From assembly GCA_022241785.1 (NCBI GenBank), contig JAKOMP010000029.1, positions 2,325-58,410 of the forward strand: a DNA stretch of 56,086 nt, given 5' to 3'. The notes under the pieces were generated by a model. That model saw only the letters and a list, made by a program, of their open reading frames with translations, had not been told where the DNA came from and searched no databases. The position numbers were made by a program, and so were the translations under genes. The DNA is from Cyanocohniella sp. LLY (GTDB lineage Bacteria; Cyanobacteriota; Cyanobacteriia; Cyanobacteriales; Nostocaceae). Below, one piece after another: positions 44,716 through 53,491 of the stretch; position 1 is the first letter of the stretch, and the number at the start of each line of letters is the position of its first letter.

Positions 44716-45373
44716 AAATAGTGAGCGTAGCTTACCGTAGGTATCGCCTGAATATCAAGATCATTTTTACCCAGTAAATAATCAGTAATTCTTTATGTAT
44801 ATTAATATTACAAAATCATAATTGGGTAAGTTTTGTGATAATTTTACACTTAATATTCTGAGTGTATTCAAATTCAACCAAAAGCTAGATACTGTTAGTT
44901 AAAGTCTATCTTTGCAACGTGTTTAGAGCTATTCCATATATTCAAAGTAAAGAGACTTGTCAATATATTTGCCTATGAAAAATTTGGTTTAAATATATGA
45001 CCTTGGGAATAGGGACATGAAAAAATATTCAAAATCCCTGCATTTTTTACTGCTATGTAATTCTTCAATAATATTGATGCCAAATATCAAAATGTTTAGT
45101 TATGAAGATCACAGGCTTATAGCTTAATTTTATAAGGCTCAGGACTTACGCAAAAGTCACGTAATTACGTAATTATGTTTGCGTAGCATGTCCGGAACAG
45201 ACGAACGATAGCGACATAATCGCCTCAAACTCTGGGATTGCTTCCCTTTACTAAGTTACGGTCGCAATGACAAATTTTGCTTACCTAAGTCCTGAGGATA
45301 TAGAATTGATTCTTGATTTTTGATTTACTTAACGAGTTTTTGCACTTTAAACCCACTACAATAGTTGAGAAAA
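44716..45373. other. Intergenic spacer with repeats and MITE copy D
   Basis: 658 bp. A small palindromic repeat GCGTAGCTTACCGTAGGTATCGC lies at 44725-44747, and MITE-like copy D at 45138-45296. The part between is AT-rich, without RNA genes. Confidence 0.6.
45138..45296. mobile_element. MITE-like repeat, copy D
   Basis: 159 bp with ends CTCAGGACTTA and TAAGTCCTGAG (perfect 11-bp inverted repeat including the flanking CTC/GAG). Interior like copy B in inverse orientation, plus about 20 extra bases around GCGTAGCATGTCCGGAACAG, probably a nested palindromic repeat. Ends 77 bp before the next gene. Confidence 0.8.
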
Positions 45374-46288
45374 ATGAAAAATTTAGTAAGTGATATCCTG
45401 AATGAAAATACTAAATCGCTGATAAAATCATCTCCAATATACCAAATTTTAGATAACAAATTTCATGCAAATAAGCTAGCTGTTGCCGGAAAAAGGCTTG
45501 ATATTTGTGCCAATGAACTAGCTATTTATTTGCTTCATGTTGGTAGCAAGAAGTATGTATTACGCGATAAAGTCTGCCTAGAAATTGGCAGTGGATGGTT
45601 GCTGACTCACTCATTGCTTTTTTACCTTCTGGGAGCCAAAAAGATTTATGCAACGGATATAGAACCTTTATTACAGAACGAATATATTGCCAAAGCTGTA
45701 TCTAAGTCGGTAAATTGGAGTATATTAGACAGTCTATCGACATTTGAAGATCGTGAACTAATAAAATATCGTCTCGAAAAATTGCTGTCAGTCAAAAATT
45801 TTACTGTAGAAAAATTACAAGAATTTGGTATAGAATACATTGCTCCCATCGATTTATCTCAACGAATGCCTAGTGAAGAAAAAATAGATTTTATCTTTTC
45901 TAAATCGGTGTTAGAACATGTACCAGTTGATGATGTAGTACCACTGTGCGAAAACCTGATCAGTGGACTTTCTAAAGATGGTTTTATGTTTCATCTCATT
46001 CATTTATCTGATCACAGAGATTTATTCAATAAGCCATTTGATTTTTTGATTTATCCACAAGAGGAATATTCAAGATACTTACAAACAAGGTGGGGAAATC
46101 GCATTCGCCGTAGCCAATGGCAACAAATATTTTCTAACTTCAAAGACTTAAACTTTAAATTTCTATTTGAGTGGTCATGCAATGATAAATCATTACCAGA
46201 CAAAATAGACTCTTGTATTCAATATACAGATGAAGCAGACTTGAGAATTTCTCACATCGGTGTTTATATGACCCGCAAAGATGGATAA
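45374..46288 (+). CDS. Class I SAM-dependent methyltransferase-like protein
   Basis: 304-aa soluble protein. Motif I is VCLEIGSGWLLTHSLLFY (about 65-82), then KIYATDIEP with the acidic end of strand 2, and DFIFSKSVLEHVPVDDV (about 175) where small-molecule methyltransferases carry motif IV. The late part (HLSDHRDLFNKPFDFLIYPQEEY) is unlike well-known families. Substrate unknown; glycan or lipid targets are common for similar proteins. ATG 45374 is preferred over an in-frame TTG at 45365. It is flanked by a MITE-like element, which together with its isolated position hints at an accessory gene. Confidence 0.75.
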   Translation: MKNLVSDILNENTKSLIKSSPIYQILDNKFHANKLAVAGKRLDICANELAIYLLHVGSKKYVLRDKVCLEIGSGWLLTHSLLFYLLGAKKIYATDIEPLLQNEYIAKAVSKSVNWSILDSLSTFEDRELIKYRLEKLLSVKNFTVEKLQEFGIEYIAPIDLSQRMPSEEKIDFIFSKSVLEHVPVDDVVPLCENLISGLSKDGFMFHLIHLSDHRDLFNKPFDFLIYPQEEYSRYLQTRWGNRIRRSQWQQIFSNFKDLNFKFLFEWSCNDKSLPDKIDSCIQYTDEADLRISHIGVYMTRKDG

Positions 46289-46293
46289 AAATT

Positions 46294-46316
46294 ACGGGCG
46301 CGATCGCACCCGTTTG
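46294..46316. terminator. HIP1-containing terminator hairpin between convergent genes
   Basis: ACGGG (46294-46298) and CCCGT (46309-46313) enclose the self-complementary GCGATCGC, followed by TTTG. It lies between the methyltransferase and the convergent cnfR stop codon and could serve as terminator. Confidence 0.55.
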
Positions 46317-46329
46317 TGAGCCTCATAAG

Positions 46330-47940
46330 TTAACTGATATTTAGCACTTTCCTTAATATTACTTGGTCTTCCACCTTAGCTTTCAAGCGCCCATTTTCTA
46401 CATCACGAATCCAACTTTGGCTTTTACCTGTTAACTTGGCTAATTCCCTCTGGGAAAGTTTTAAGTTTTTTCGCGCTTGCAAAATTTCTTCGCCAGGTAA
46501 TTCGCTTGTCTTTACGGCCTTTCTTCGGCTTTTGACAGTTCGCCTTTGCTTTTTTTGGGAGTCGGATATTTGCTGTTCCCACTCCGTAGGTAATTCAAAA
46601 GACAAAATCCGCGCATTCATTAACAGATTCCATTTACCACGGGGGCCGGAATCCGTGAGGCGGGTATTACCACCACCGTCATTAATCCAAAATTCCAATG
46701 CTTCGTCTGGATCTTCGGGAATACCCATTAACTTCGCCCACAAAGGTTGAATTTCTAAAGGGTAAGTTACTGGATCAAACATCGGTTTGATGCCATGATG
46801 ATTGAGAATTTCTAGGTCACTTTCAAAAGTTCGCAGCAAGCGTTTACGTTCTTCGCGTTGTCTAGATGCAACAGCAACTTTTTCTTCCCCATAAGCGATG
46901 CGTAGCAAAGTAGGAATAGTGATGCGTTGTTCTTTGCCCATTTTGGTTTTAAACAGCAACCATAGCATCATGCGAACTGCGCCTTCATGCTGCTGCCAAA
47001 TACTCATAACTGTAGTTAACAGCGTTTTAGGTAGACTGCCATATTGATAAAATGCTGTTCGCTCTTTACATGCTTGTTTATTTAAGAAATACTTTGCCCA
47101 GATACCGGCTTTGACTTTAAAAGTTAGTCCAATCAAATATTTGCACCCTAAATCGTCTTCTTGGAAGTGATGCTGAATATTGATTAAGTGCCATAGGCGG
47201 CTTTTTGTCACGGAAAATCCTGGGACTCGTCCTTGTTGGGGCCAGTCAATGGAAATTACCAACGAACAAGCCTGCTGGACGATGTTTTTCATTAAAGCCA
47301 GTTTGGCATTTTTACTGAGGTCTTTTCGTTTTTCCAAGCCTAAATATTTCTCAATTTGGCGTTCGTCAATGGTAAATTCTTCCTCCCAAGGTTGATCTGA
47401 GGATGTAGCATAGGCGGCAAACATCAAATGAATACAAGTAGCGCGAATATCCAGGGACTCTATTGCGGCTAACTCGGTGACGCGATTTTGAGTTGGGACA
47501 TCGCCATTGTTAACCGGGAATGGATCTTGGATGTGAAAGGCGATCGCACCTCTTCCTTGTTTGAGTTTACGGCCATAACAGAGGTATCCTTCGCTATCAA
47601 TTTCCCAATTGAGAGATGTCCGTTGCGCCAAGACATTGCAAGCTTCCCAGATGGCGATCGCTGAAGCAAACGGAGTATTTTTACCGTTGGCGAATAAATC
47701 GTGACTGGGAGCATCTCTCGGCTCAACTTTGCATCTACCTTTTTTAGCTTGCCAAGGTATGGGCAAATTGGTTGGACAAGCCATTACACATTGCGGTTCG
47801 GGATAATAGCCTTCACAGTTATTACAAAGAGCAGGATCTATCCAATATTCATCGTTCTCTAGTTTGATTGCACCCGTCGGACATTGGGGGCGGCAGTTGT
47901 CACATCCAACGCAACTGTTGTTAGGAATTGTATAAGGCAT
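46330..47940 (-). CDS. cnfR: Nitrogen-fixation activator CnfR/PatB (ferredoxin-HTH)
   Basis: 536-aa transcription factor for nif genes; known as PatB in Anabaena, where it acts in heterocysts, and CnfR in Leptolyngbya. N terminus has two 4Fe-4S clusters: C10-C13-C16-C20 (CVGCDNCRPQCP) and C39-C42...C51-C55 (CNNCEG, CVMACP), fitting redox or oxygen sensing. A central domain (about 75-440) of unknown fold follows. A Lys/Arg-rich linker (about 455-480) leads to an XRE-type HTH at about 487-536 (NLKLSQRELAKLTGKSQSWIRDVENGRL). All Cys and the HTH are intact. It diverges from fdxB across a ~950-bp spacer with an NtcA-like box. Confidence 0.95.
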   Translation of the reverse strand: MPYTIPNNSCVGCDNCRPQCPTGAIKLENDEYWIDPALCNNCEGYYPEPQCVMACPTNLPIPWQAKKGRCKVEPRDAPSHDLFANGKNTPFASAIAIWEACNVLAQRTSLNWEIDSEGYLCYGRKLKQGRGAIAFHIQDPFPVNNGDVPTQNRVTELAAIESLDIRATCIHLMFAAYATSSDQPWEEEFTIDERQIEKYLGLEKRKDLSKNAKLALMKNIVQQACSLVISIDWPQQGRVPGFSVTKSRLWHLINIQHHFQEDDLGCKYLIGLTFKVKAGIWAKYFLNKQACKERTAFYQYGSLPKTLLTTVMSIWQQHEGAVRMMLWLLFKTKMGKEQRITIPTLLRIAYGEEKVAVASRQREERKRLLRTFESDLEILNHHGIKPMFDPVTYPLEIQPLWAKLMGIPEDPDEALEFWINDGGGNTRLTDSGPRGKWNLLMNARILSFELPTEWEQQISDSQKKQRRTVKSRRKAVKTSELPGEEILQARKNLKLSQRELAKLTGKSQSWIRDVENGRLKAKVEDQVILRKVLNIS

Positions 47941-48894
47941 ACGGCTATCGGGCTTCTTCCCACTCTAATCGTTGAGATGTTTGGTATAAGTCTCCCTGGA
48001 TGTTTTTTATTCGTCACTTGCCACCAAATTATCTTTCCAGCAAGAAAAATTTCTTACTGCTGGCATAATTCCCCACATCCGTATTTAAAATACACATCCA
48101 ATTGGCAGCTTATTTAAGCTTTTGAGGCTGCTGTGGATTACTTCTTTATTAACTATACATTTCATAAATACGGGCATAGATTTGTTCGTAATGAGCCTAG
48201 GTGGCTTTCTTAATACTTTAATCAAAAGTTAGCTGACAAACTGTTTTGTTTGACCAGAGAGACTTACCTAAAGTGTTTTCAAAGAACATATATGTAAATT
48301 ATTACTAGGCTTCATTATGTTTATTAATAATTTTAATATTTAACGCAGATTAATTTTCTGTTGTTAAATATACAATTTGCTTTATCCATACATTAATGTT
48401 TAATCTAGTTTTTGATTTAAAAAATATAGAAGAAATCGAATTATAAAAAAGTTCAGTTTTATTATTTTATAGATAACAAAATGATTATTATTGAATGTAA
48501 TAAACAAACATATGAAATGTATATATAGCTACGGTCTTCGACATATTTTTGTTTGTAACAGCAGTCAAGATGAAAATCAATTGCATTGAACACAATAATA
48601 AGGTGTACTATTTAAGTTTTTCCTGAATGCTGTAAAAAACAACCAGTTCGATAAAACCCAGTTTTTAGTTGGGTTCTAAATCATTTGTCAGTTACTAACT
48701 GTTAGTTTATTAATAGCAAAAACTTTCATTTAATAAATAAAACTAGTAAAAATACACCAAAAATATCAGAAAGTCATGAAACTTTAATCAACGAAAAAAT
48801 AATTGATTAATAGTAAAAAAAGACAATCATCTTGGGTTAGGATGATGATTAAAGTACAAACAATTTTGTAGGCGGAATTGCCGAGGGTTTATTC
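47941..48894. promoter_or_regulatory. Divergent cnfR/fdxB regulatory spacer
   Basis: 954 bp, very AT-rich and without a supported ORF between two oppositely transcribed nitrogen-fixation genes, so both promoters should lie here. One perfect NtcA-type box is at 48519-48532. No RNA gene, tandem repeat or MITE copy was found, in contrast with most other long spacers of the window. Confidence 0.6.
48519..48532. promoter_or_regulatory. Candidate NtcA-binding box GTAN8TAC
   Basis: GTA-TATATAGC-TAC matches the palindromic consensus of NtcA, the global nitrogen activator. On the minus strand TACATT follows 19 bases after the box, slightly short of the usual ~22 spacing to a TAN3T -10 element; on the plus strand none fits well. 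The box is 579 bp from cnfR and 363 bp from fdxB, so a long leader would be needed. An AT-rich setting raises the chance of coincidence. Confidence 0.45.
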
Positions 48895-49188
48895 ATGACA
48901 CAACTAACAGGATTGACATTTGGAGGTAATACCTGGACACCTAAATTTGCCCAGGAAATTGACTTAGAAAAATGTATCGGCTGCGGCAGATGCTTTAAAA
49001 TCTGTGGTCACAATGTATTGAGTTTGAAGGCACTCAACGAAGACGGAGAATTTGTAGAGGATGAAGATGATGATGAAATTGAACGTAAGGTGATGGTTAT
49101 TGCCAACCCAGAAAACTGTATTGGTTGTGAAGCTTGTGCCCGAATTTGTTCCAAAAATTGCTACACTCATGGGGCATTAGATAATTAA
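48895..49188 (+). CDS. fdxB: nif-type ferredoxin III (2[4Fe-4S])
   Basis: 97-aa bacterial-type ferredoxin. Two clusters: C27-C30-C33-C37 ([11 protein letters not shown]) and C75-C78-C81-C85 ([11 protein letters not shown]), with an extra Cys at 89 and a long acidic insert between them (EDEDDDEIE). This spacing is that of FdxB, 'ferredoxin III, nif-specific', which is linked to nitrogenase electron supply or cofactor assembly. It sits opposite cnfR, its likely regulator, and about 670 bp ahead of the coxBAC genes. A hairpin follows the gene. Soluble; intact. Confidence 0.93.
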   Translation: MTQLTGLTFGGNTWTPKFAQEIDLEKCIGCGRCFKICGHNVLSLKALNEDGEFVEDEDDDEIERKVMVIANPENCIGCEACARICSKNCYTHGALDN

Positions 49189-49287
49189 TGCATGGGTGAA
49201 TTGCTTACAGTGTTGATTGTTACAAGAGGCACTATCAGCATCAAGCATGAATATTTAAGCAAGGTATCTAGAGGGGAATATTAAATA

Positions 49288-49319
49288 CTTACTGTAACTA
49301 GCAAAGAGTTCACAGTAAG
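49288..49319 (+). terminator. Hairpin downstream of fdxB
   Basis: CTTACTGTAACT (49288-49299) pairs with AGTT-C-ACAGTAAG (49307-49319), one bulged C, seven-base loop. Followed by an AT-rich but not pure T stretch. Likely ends the fdxB transcript. Confidence 0.55.
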
Positions 49320-49594
49320 CAGATTTATAAATCGTAAATTGTTAGCTATTGACAAAATTATACTTGCTGATAATTGAACTGGATCAATATTAGATCTAAT
49401 AGTGCCATCTGGGAACAATTATTTTTTTGTAAGCACAAGGTTCTTCCGTCGTAGGAATTAAATATAGCGTGAAATTTCTGGGGGAAAGATGTGAAATGAT
49501 CTGGAAAATTCCCCCAATTTCTGTAAGTGTGAGCTAGAACGTTAATAAGTGAAAAGAAAAAACGCTGCCCTGTCAATGTGTAAAAGCAAAAGTG

Positions 49595-49757
49595 GGGAGT
49601 GGGCTTGCCGTGAGCGTAGCCGAACGGGAGTGGGGAGTGGTGAGTAGGTGAGACCAGCGCGGTCTTCTCCCAAAGGGAGAGGCTAGCGCCAAGGGGGTTT
49701 CCCCCATGAGCGACTGGCGTACAGCCTGCGGCATCCGGAGGCATCACCCGAAGGGAA
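49595..49757. repeat. Cluster of GC-rich dispersed repeats
   Basis: Consecutive short palindromes and repeat pieces: GCTTGCCGTGAGCGTAGCC, TCTCCCAAAGGGAGA, GGCTAGCGCC, GGGGGTTTCCCCC, CATGAGCGACTGGCG (also at 15571) and CCGGAGGCATC (also inside argJ). GC content is far above the surrounding spacer. Several pieces can fold as separate small hairpins. Confidence 0.8.
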
Positions 49758-49858
49758 ATAGGGAAATAGTTATCACATGAATCACTAATACCGAATACCT
49801 ATTTTCCAATTCCAGAAAATCACACCTTTAATGATGGCTTATAGAGCAGGTAGCACCT

Positions 49859-50821
49859 ATGCAAAAAGTTCCTGTTTCACTATGGACTCTGGTTGCTGGT
49901 ATAGTAGTTACAGTAATCAGTATTTGGATCGGTCAAAATAATACTCTACTGCCAGAACAAGCATCGCAACAAGCGCCCTTGGTAGACGCATTTTTCAATG
50001 TCATGTTTACCATTGCGATGGCACTATTTCTGATTGTTGAAGGAACGATTCTAATTTTTCTAGTTAAGTATCGTCGTCGTGCAGGTGATGACACCGATGG
50101 TACACCAGTAGAAGGCAATCTTCCCTTAGAAATCTTTTGGACAGCAATCCCCGCTGTCATTGTCGTTGGTTTGGGCATTTACAGTGTAGATGTGTACAAC
50201 CAAATGGGCGGATTTGAGCCGGGGAGTCATCCTCATGCTATGGCTCATGTAAGTGGTAGTGCTATTGCTGCGACTCTCGATGACACCTCAGCATCTGCAA
50301 CTACCGCCAACATTGGTATTGGTGCATCTCCCAAATCACAAGGCAAACAAGCAGACTTGATTGTTGATGTCCAAGGAATGCAGTACGCCTGGATATTTAA
50401 CTATCCCCATAGTGGCATTACCACTGGAGAATTACACGTTCCCATTGGTGCTGATGTACAACTGAATCTTTCAGCACAAGACGTGATTCACTCATTTTGG
50501 GTACCACAGTTCCGGTTGAAGCAAGACGCACTTCCCGGTATCGCCACTCAATTACGCTTTGTCGCCACAAAAGTAGGTACATATCCTGTAGTTTGTGCAG
50601 AACTGTGTGGTGGTTATCACGGTTCCATGCGGACACAAGTAATAGTCCACACCCCAGAAGAATTTGATAATTGGCTAGCACAAAGCCAAATCGCTCAAGC
50701 GCAAGACCTCAATCAAGCCGTAGCAGTAAATCCGGCGGAACTATCAACATCAGAGTTTCTTGCACCCCACATTCATGACTTGGGTGTCAACAAAACCACC
50801 CTCGCCCAGATTCAAAAGTAG
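49859..50821 (+). CDS. coxB: Cytochrome c oxidase subunit II (CuA), cox2-type
   Basis: 320-aa membrane subunit that takes electrons from cytochrome c or plastocyanin. Two N-terminal transmembrane helices (about 8-26 and 47-70), then a periplasmic/lumenal cupredoxin domain. CuA ligands are complete: His in DVIHSFW, and CAELCGGYHGSM with two Cys, His and Met. This separates it from the cyanobacterial cox3/ARTO type, which lacks them. A low-complexity insert (about 122-160, SGSAIAATLDDTSASATT) lies before the cupredoxin core. First gene of coxB-coxA-coxC, the order of the Anabaena cox2 operon, which is induced in heterocysts to protect nitrogenase by respiration. Confidence 0.93.
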   Translation: MQKVPVSLWTLVAGIVVTVISIWIGQNNTLLPEQASQQAPLVDAFFNVMFTIAMALFLIVEGTILIFLVKYRRRAGDDTDGTPVEGNLPLEIFWTAIPAVIVVGLGIYSVDVYNQMGGFEPGSHPHAMAHVSGSAIAATLDDTSASATTANIGIGASPKSQGKQADLIVDVQGMQYAWIFNYPHSGITTGELHVPIGADVQLNLSAQDVIHSFWVPQFRLKQDALPGIATQLRFVATKVGTYPVVCAELCGGYHGSMRTQVIVHTPEEFDNWLAQSQIAQAQDLNQAVAVNPAELSTSEFLAPHIHDLGVNKTTLAQIQK

Positions 50822-50829
50822 CCAAAATA

Positions 50830-50945
50830 ATGCGTAGTTGAAAATTCGTAATGACAATCATTGAGAAATTGTACTCATTATTTAATTACGAATTACGTAC
50901 AGCCTGGCGGCATCCTTGGGCTGCTATTACGAATTATGAATTATC
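50830..50945. repeat. Inverted AATTACGAATTA-type repeats between coxB and coxA
   Basis: Several copies of TTACGAATTA and its complement (AATTCGTAAT near 50840, AATTACGAATTACG near 50882, ATTACGAATTATGAATTA near 50927) surround a GC-rich piece CAGCCTGGCGGCATCC. Probably a composite dispersed repeat; it can fold in the coxBA message. Confidence 0.6.
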
Positions 50946-50956
50946 TAAAATAGCTT

Positions 50957-52627
50957 ATGACACAGGTAGAATTTCCCCGGAACACGCCACCCGAAGGAAA
51001 TCCAGAAACAACGGCGGAAAACCATCCCCAGGCGTGGAAATGGACTGACTATTTCACATTTAATGTGGATCACAAGGTAATTGGCATTCAATACCTAGTG
51101 ACAGCATTTGCGTTTTATCTCATCGGTGGACTGATGGCTGTGGCTATCCGCGCCGAACTAGCAACACCAGAGTCAGATTTACTCGACCCCAACTTATATA
51201 ACGCCTTCATGACCAATCACGGGACGATTATGATCTTCCTGTGGATTGTTCCCAGTGCCATTGGGGGATTTGGTAACTATCTCATTCCCTTGATGGTTGG
51301 GGCGCGGGATATGGCGTTTCCCAAACTAAATGCGATCGCCTTTTGGTTAAACCCACCAGCCGGACTACTAATTTTAGCTAGTTTTATCTTTGGTGGTTCC
51401 CAATCTGGTTGGACAGCTTACCCACCATTAAGCTTGGTGACAGCACCCATCGCTCAGACTCTCTGGATATTAGCGATCGTTTTGGTAGGAACTTCCTCAA
51501 TTTTGGGTTCGGTGAACTTTGTGATCACCATCCTGATGATGAAGGTTCCCAGCATGAAATGGGATCAACTACCCTTATTTTGCTGGGCAATCTTAGCCAC
51601 TTCAGTCCTCGCACTACTTTCTACACCCGTATTAGCTGCGGGTTTAGTGCTGTTGTTGTTTGACCTCAACTTTGGCACATCCTTCTTTAAACCAGATGCC
51701 GGCGGTAACGTCGTGATTTACCAACATTTATTCTGGTTTTATTCCCACCCGGCAGTATATCTAATGATTCTGCCCATCTTCGGCATCATGTCCGAAGTCG
51801 TCCCAGTTCATGCCCGTAAACCGATTTTTGGTTATAAAGCGATCGCCTATTCTAGCGTTGCTATTTGCGTAGTCGGTTTATTCGTTTGGGTTCACCACAT
51901 GTTTACCAGTGGTACACCCGGTTGGATGCGGATATTCTTCACAATTTCCACCCTCATTGTTGCCGTACCCACTGGCGTGAAAATATTTGCCTGGGTTGCT
52001 ACCCTTTGGGGTGGTAAGATTCGCTTCACCAGTGCCATGCTTTTCGCCATTGGCTTACTTTCCATGTTCGTCATGGGCGGCTTAAGCGGCGTGACAATGG
52101 GAACAGCCCCCTTTGATGTTCACGTCCACGACACATATTATGTAGTGGGACACTTCCACTACGTCCTCTTTGGTGGTTCCGTGTTTGGCATTTACGCCGG
52201 TATTTATCACTGGTTCCCCAAAATGACCGGACGCAAGCTGAATGAAACCTGGGGACGCATTCACTTTGCTCTCACCTTCGTCGGCACTAACTTAACCTTC
52301 CTCCCCATGCACGAATTGGGTTTAAAAGGAATGCCCCGACGCGTTGCCATGTATGACCCCCAATTTGTTGATCTCAATCAACTTTGTACCATTGGTGCAT
52401 TTGTCTTAGCCATATCAGTCATTCCTTTTACTCTCAACATTGTGCAAAGTTGGCGCAAGGGAGAATTGGCAGGTGATAATCCTTGGCAAGCCTTGAGCTT
52501 AGAATGGACAACCAGTTCACCACCCCTGATTGAAAACTGGGAAGAATTGCCCGTTGTTACTCATGGCCCTTACGACTACGGCCACATTGAAGTACAACCA
52601 GTCGGCACACAAGAAATTAGCGCTTAG
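50957..52627 (+). CDS. coxA: Cytochrome c oxidase subunit I, A2-type heme-copper oxidase
   Basis: 556-aa catalytic subunit with twelve predicted transmembrane helices, reducing O2 to water with proton pumping. Heme and CuB ligands: His in TNHGTIMIF, His-Tyr in YSHPAVYLM (about 256-264), the HH pair in WVHHMFTSG, and HVHDTYYVVGHFHYVLFGG. The D-channel Glu of A1 oxidases (GHPEV) is replaced by YSHPAV, the signature of the A2 subgroup, where Tyr-Ser takes over. Belongs to the coxBAC unit; starts 135 bp after coxB across a repeat-rich spacer. ATG 50957 gives MTQVEFPRNTPPEG, a polar cytoplasmic start. Confidence 0.95.
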   Translation: MTQVEFPRNTPPEGNPETTAENHPQAWKWTDYFTFNVDHKVIGIQYLVTAFAFYLIGGLMAVAIRAELATPESDLLDPNLYNAFMTNHGTIMIFLWIVPSAIGGFGNYLIPLMVGARDMAFPKLNAIAFWLNPPAGLLILASFIFGGSQSGWTAYPPLSLVTAPIAQTLWILAIVLVGTSSILGSVNFVITILMMKVPSMKWDQLPLFCWAILATSVLALLSTPVLAAGLVLLLFDLNFGTSFFKPDAGGNVVIYQHLFWFYSHPAVYLMILPIFGIMSEVVPVHARKPIFGYKAIAYSSVAICVVGLFVWVHHMFTSGTPGWMRIFFTISTLIVAVPTGVKIFAWVATLWGGKIRFTSAMLFAIGLLSMFVMGGLSGVTMGTAPFDVHVHDTYYVVGHFHYVLFGGSVFGIYAGIYHWFPKMTGRKLNETWGRIHFALTFVGTNLTFLPMHELGLKGMPRRVAMYDPQFVDLNQLCTIGAFVLAISVIPFTLNIVQSWRKGELAGDNPWQALSLEWTTSSPPLIENWEELPVVTHGPYDYGHIEVQPVGTQEISA

Positions 52628-52650
52628 TAAAATCTTCCCTTTATCCTGTT

Positions 52651-52731
52651 CTTGTCTCTGTGTTCTCTGCGTCTCTGTGGTTAATTAAAGATTTTTAAAC
52701 CACAGAGGCACAGAGGGCGCAGAGGGAGAGG
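52651..52731. repeat. Large inverted repeat between coxA and coxC
   Basis: TCTCTGTG..CTCTGCG.CTCTGTGGTT (about 52654-52682) pairs with AAACCACAGAGGCACAGAGG.CGCAGAG (52697-52725) across a 14-base AT loop: about 26 paired bases with a few mismatches. A CTCTGTG-type repeat of Nostocales; in RNA it would be a very stable hairpin inside the coxBAC message. Confidence 0.85.
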
Positions 52732-52813
52732 AAAAATATAACTGTTCAAAGGGGGAGATGAAAAGTCTTAATTCACTAAATAACCCCAGTTAGAGATTTA
52801 GAGGGTAAACAAT

Positions 52814-53401
52814 ATGACTGTAGCAACGACAAGTGAACATCACGAAGAACATCATCCAGATTTACGCATTTGGGGATTATTGACATTCCTTTGTTCCGAA
52901 TCACTGATGTTTGGGGGCTTTTTTGCTACCTATTTGTTCTTTAGAGGCATTACAGAAGTTTGGCCACCAGAAGGAACAGAAGTAGAATTATTTTTGCCCG
53001 CGATTAACACCATTATTCTGGTATCTAGTAGTTTCGTCATTCATTTAGGTGATGTGGCGATTAAAAAGAATAATGTTATGGGAATGCGGTTTTGGTATCT
53101 TGTAACTGCACTTATGGGGGCAGCTTTTTTAGTTGGTCAGGTTTATGAGTACATGAATTTAGGCTATGGACTGACTACTAACGTTTTCTCCAACTGCTTT
53201 TATATCATGACAGCGTTCCACGGTTTGCACGTATTTGTGGGACTGTTATTGATATTAGGTGTAGTGTGGCGATCGCGTCGTCCCGGACATTATTCTGCTA
53301 CCAAACATACTGGCATCGAAATGGCAGAAATGTATTGGCACTTTGTGGACATTATTTGGATTATTTTGTTCACTTTAGTGTACATTTTGACTTTGTTTTA
53401 G
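52814..53401 (+). CDS. coxC: Cytochrome c oxidase subunit III
   Basis: 195-aa membrane subunit with five predicted helices, the short bacterial form. Conserved points: LTFLCSESLMFGGFFATYLFF (Glu in the first helix), TAFHGLHVFVGLLLILGVVW and EMAEMYWHFVDIIWIILFTLVYI. It stabilises subunit I and its proton uptake. A His/Glu-rich N terminus (SEHHEEHHPDL) precedes helix 1. AGAGGGT just upstream serves as ribosome-binding site. Third gene of coxBAC, separated from coxA by 186 bp holding the large hairpin. Confidence 0.95.
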   Translation: MTVATTSEHHEEHHPDLRIWGLLTFLCSESLMFGGFFATYLFFRGITEVWPPEGTEVELFLPAINTIILVSSSFVIHLGDVAIKKNNVMGMRFWYLVTALMGAAFLVGQVYEYMNLGYGLTTNVFSNCFYIMTAFHGLHVFVGLLLILGVVWRSRRPGHYSATKHTGIEMAEMYWHFVDIIWIILFTLVYILTLF

Positions 53402-53491
53402 AGACTAGAGACTAGGGGCTAGGGACTAGGTAAAAATTTTCCCAATCCCTAATCTCAGGTTCCCAATCCTCAGTTCCCAAAGGAGATTACT

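Larger units (their letters stand above)
49189..49858. other. Spacer upstream of coxB, 670 bp, repeat-rich
   Basis: Holds the fdxB hairpin and a cluster of dispersed repeats (49595-49755). The coxB promoter is expected in the last ~100 bp or upstream of the repeats; no confident match to an NtcA box was found. A 129-codon minus-strand ORF (49358-49747) is largely made of repeat sequence and is not annotated. Confidence 0.5.

Noticed and set aside
49358-49747. 129-codon minus-strand ORF
   Set aside because: Mostly made of dispersed GC-rich repeats and low-complexity sequence; no family resemblance.
50851-51048. 65-codon ORF before coxA
   Set aside because: Consists of spacer repeat and an out-of-frame piece of coxA.
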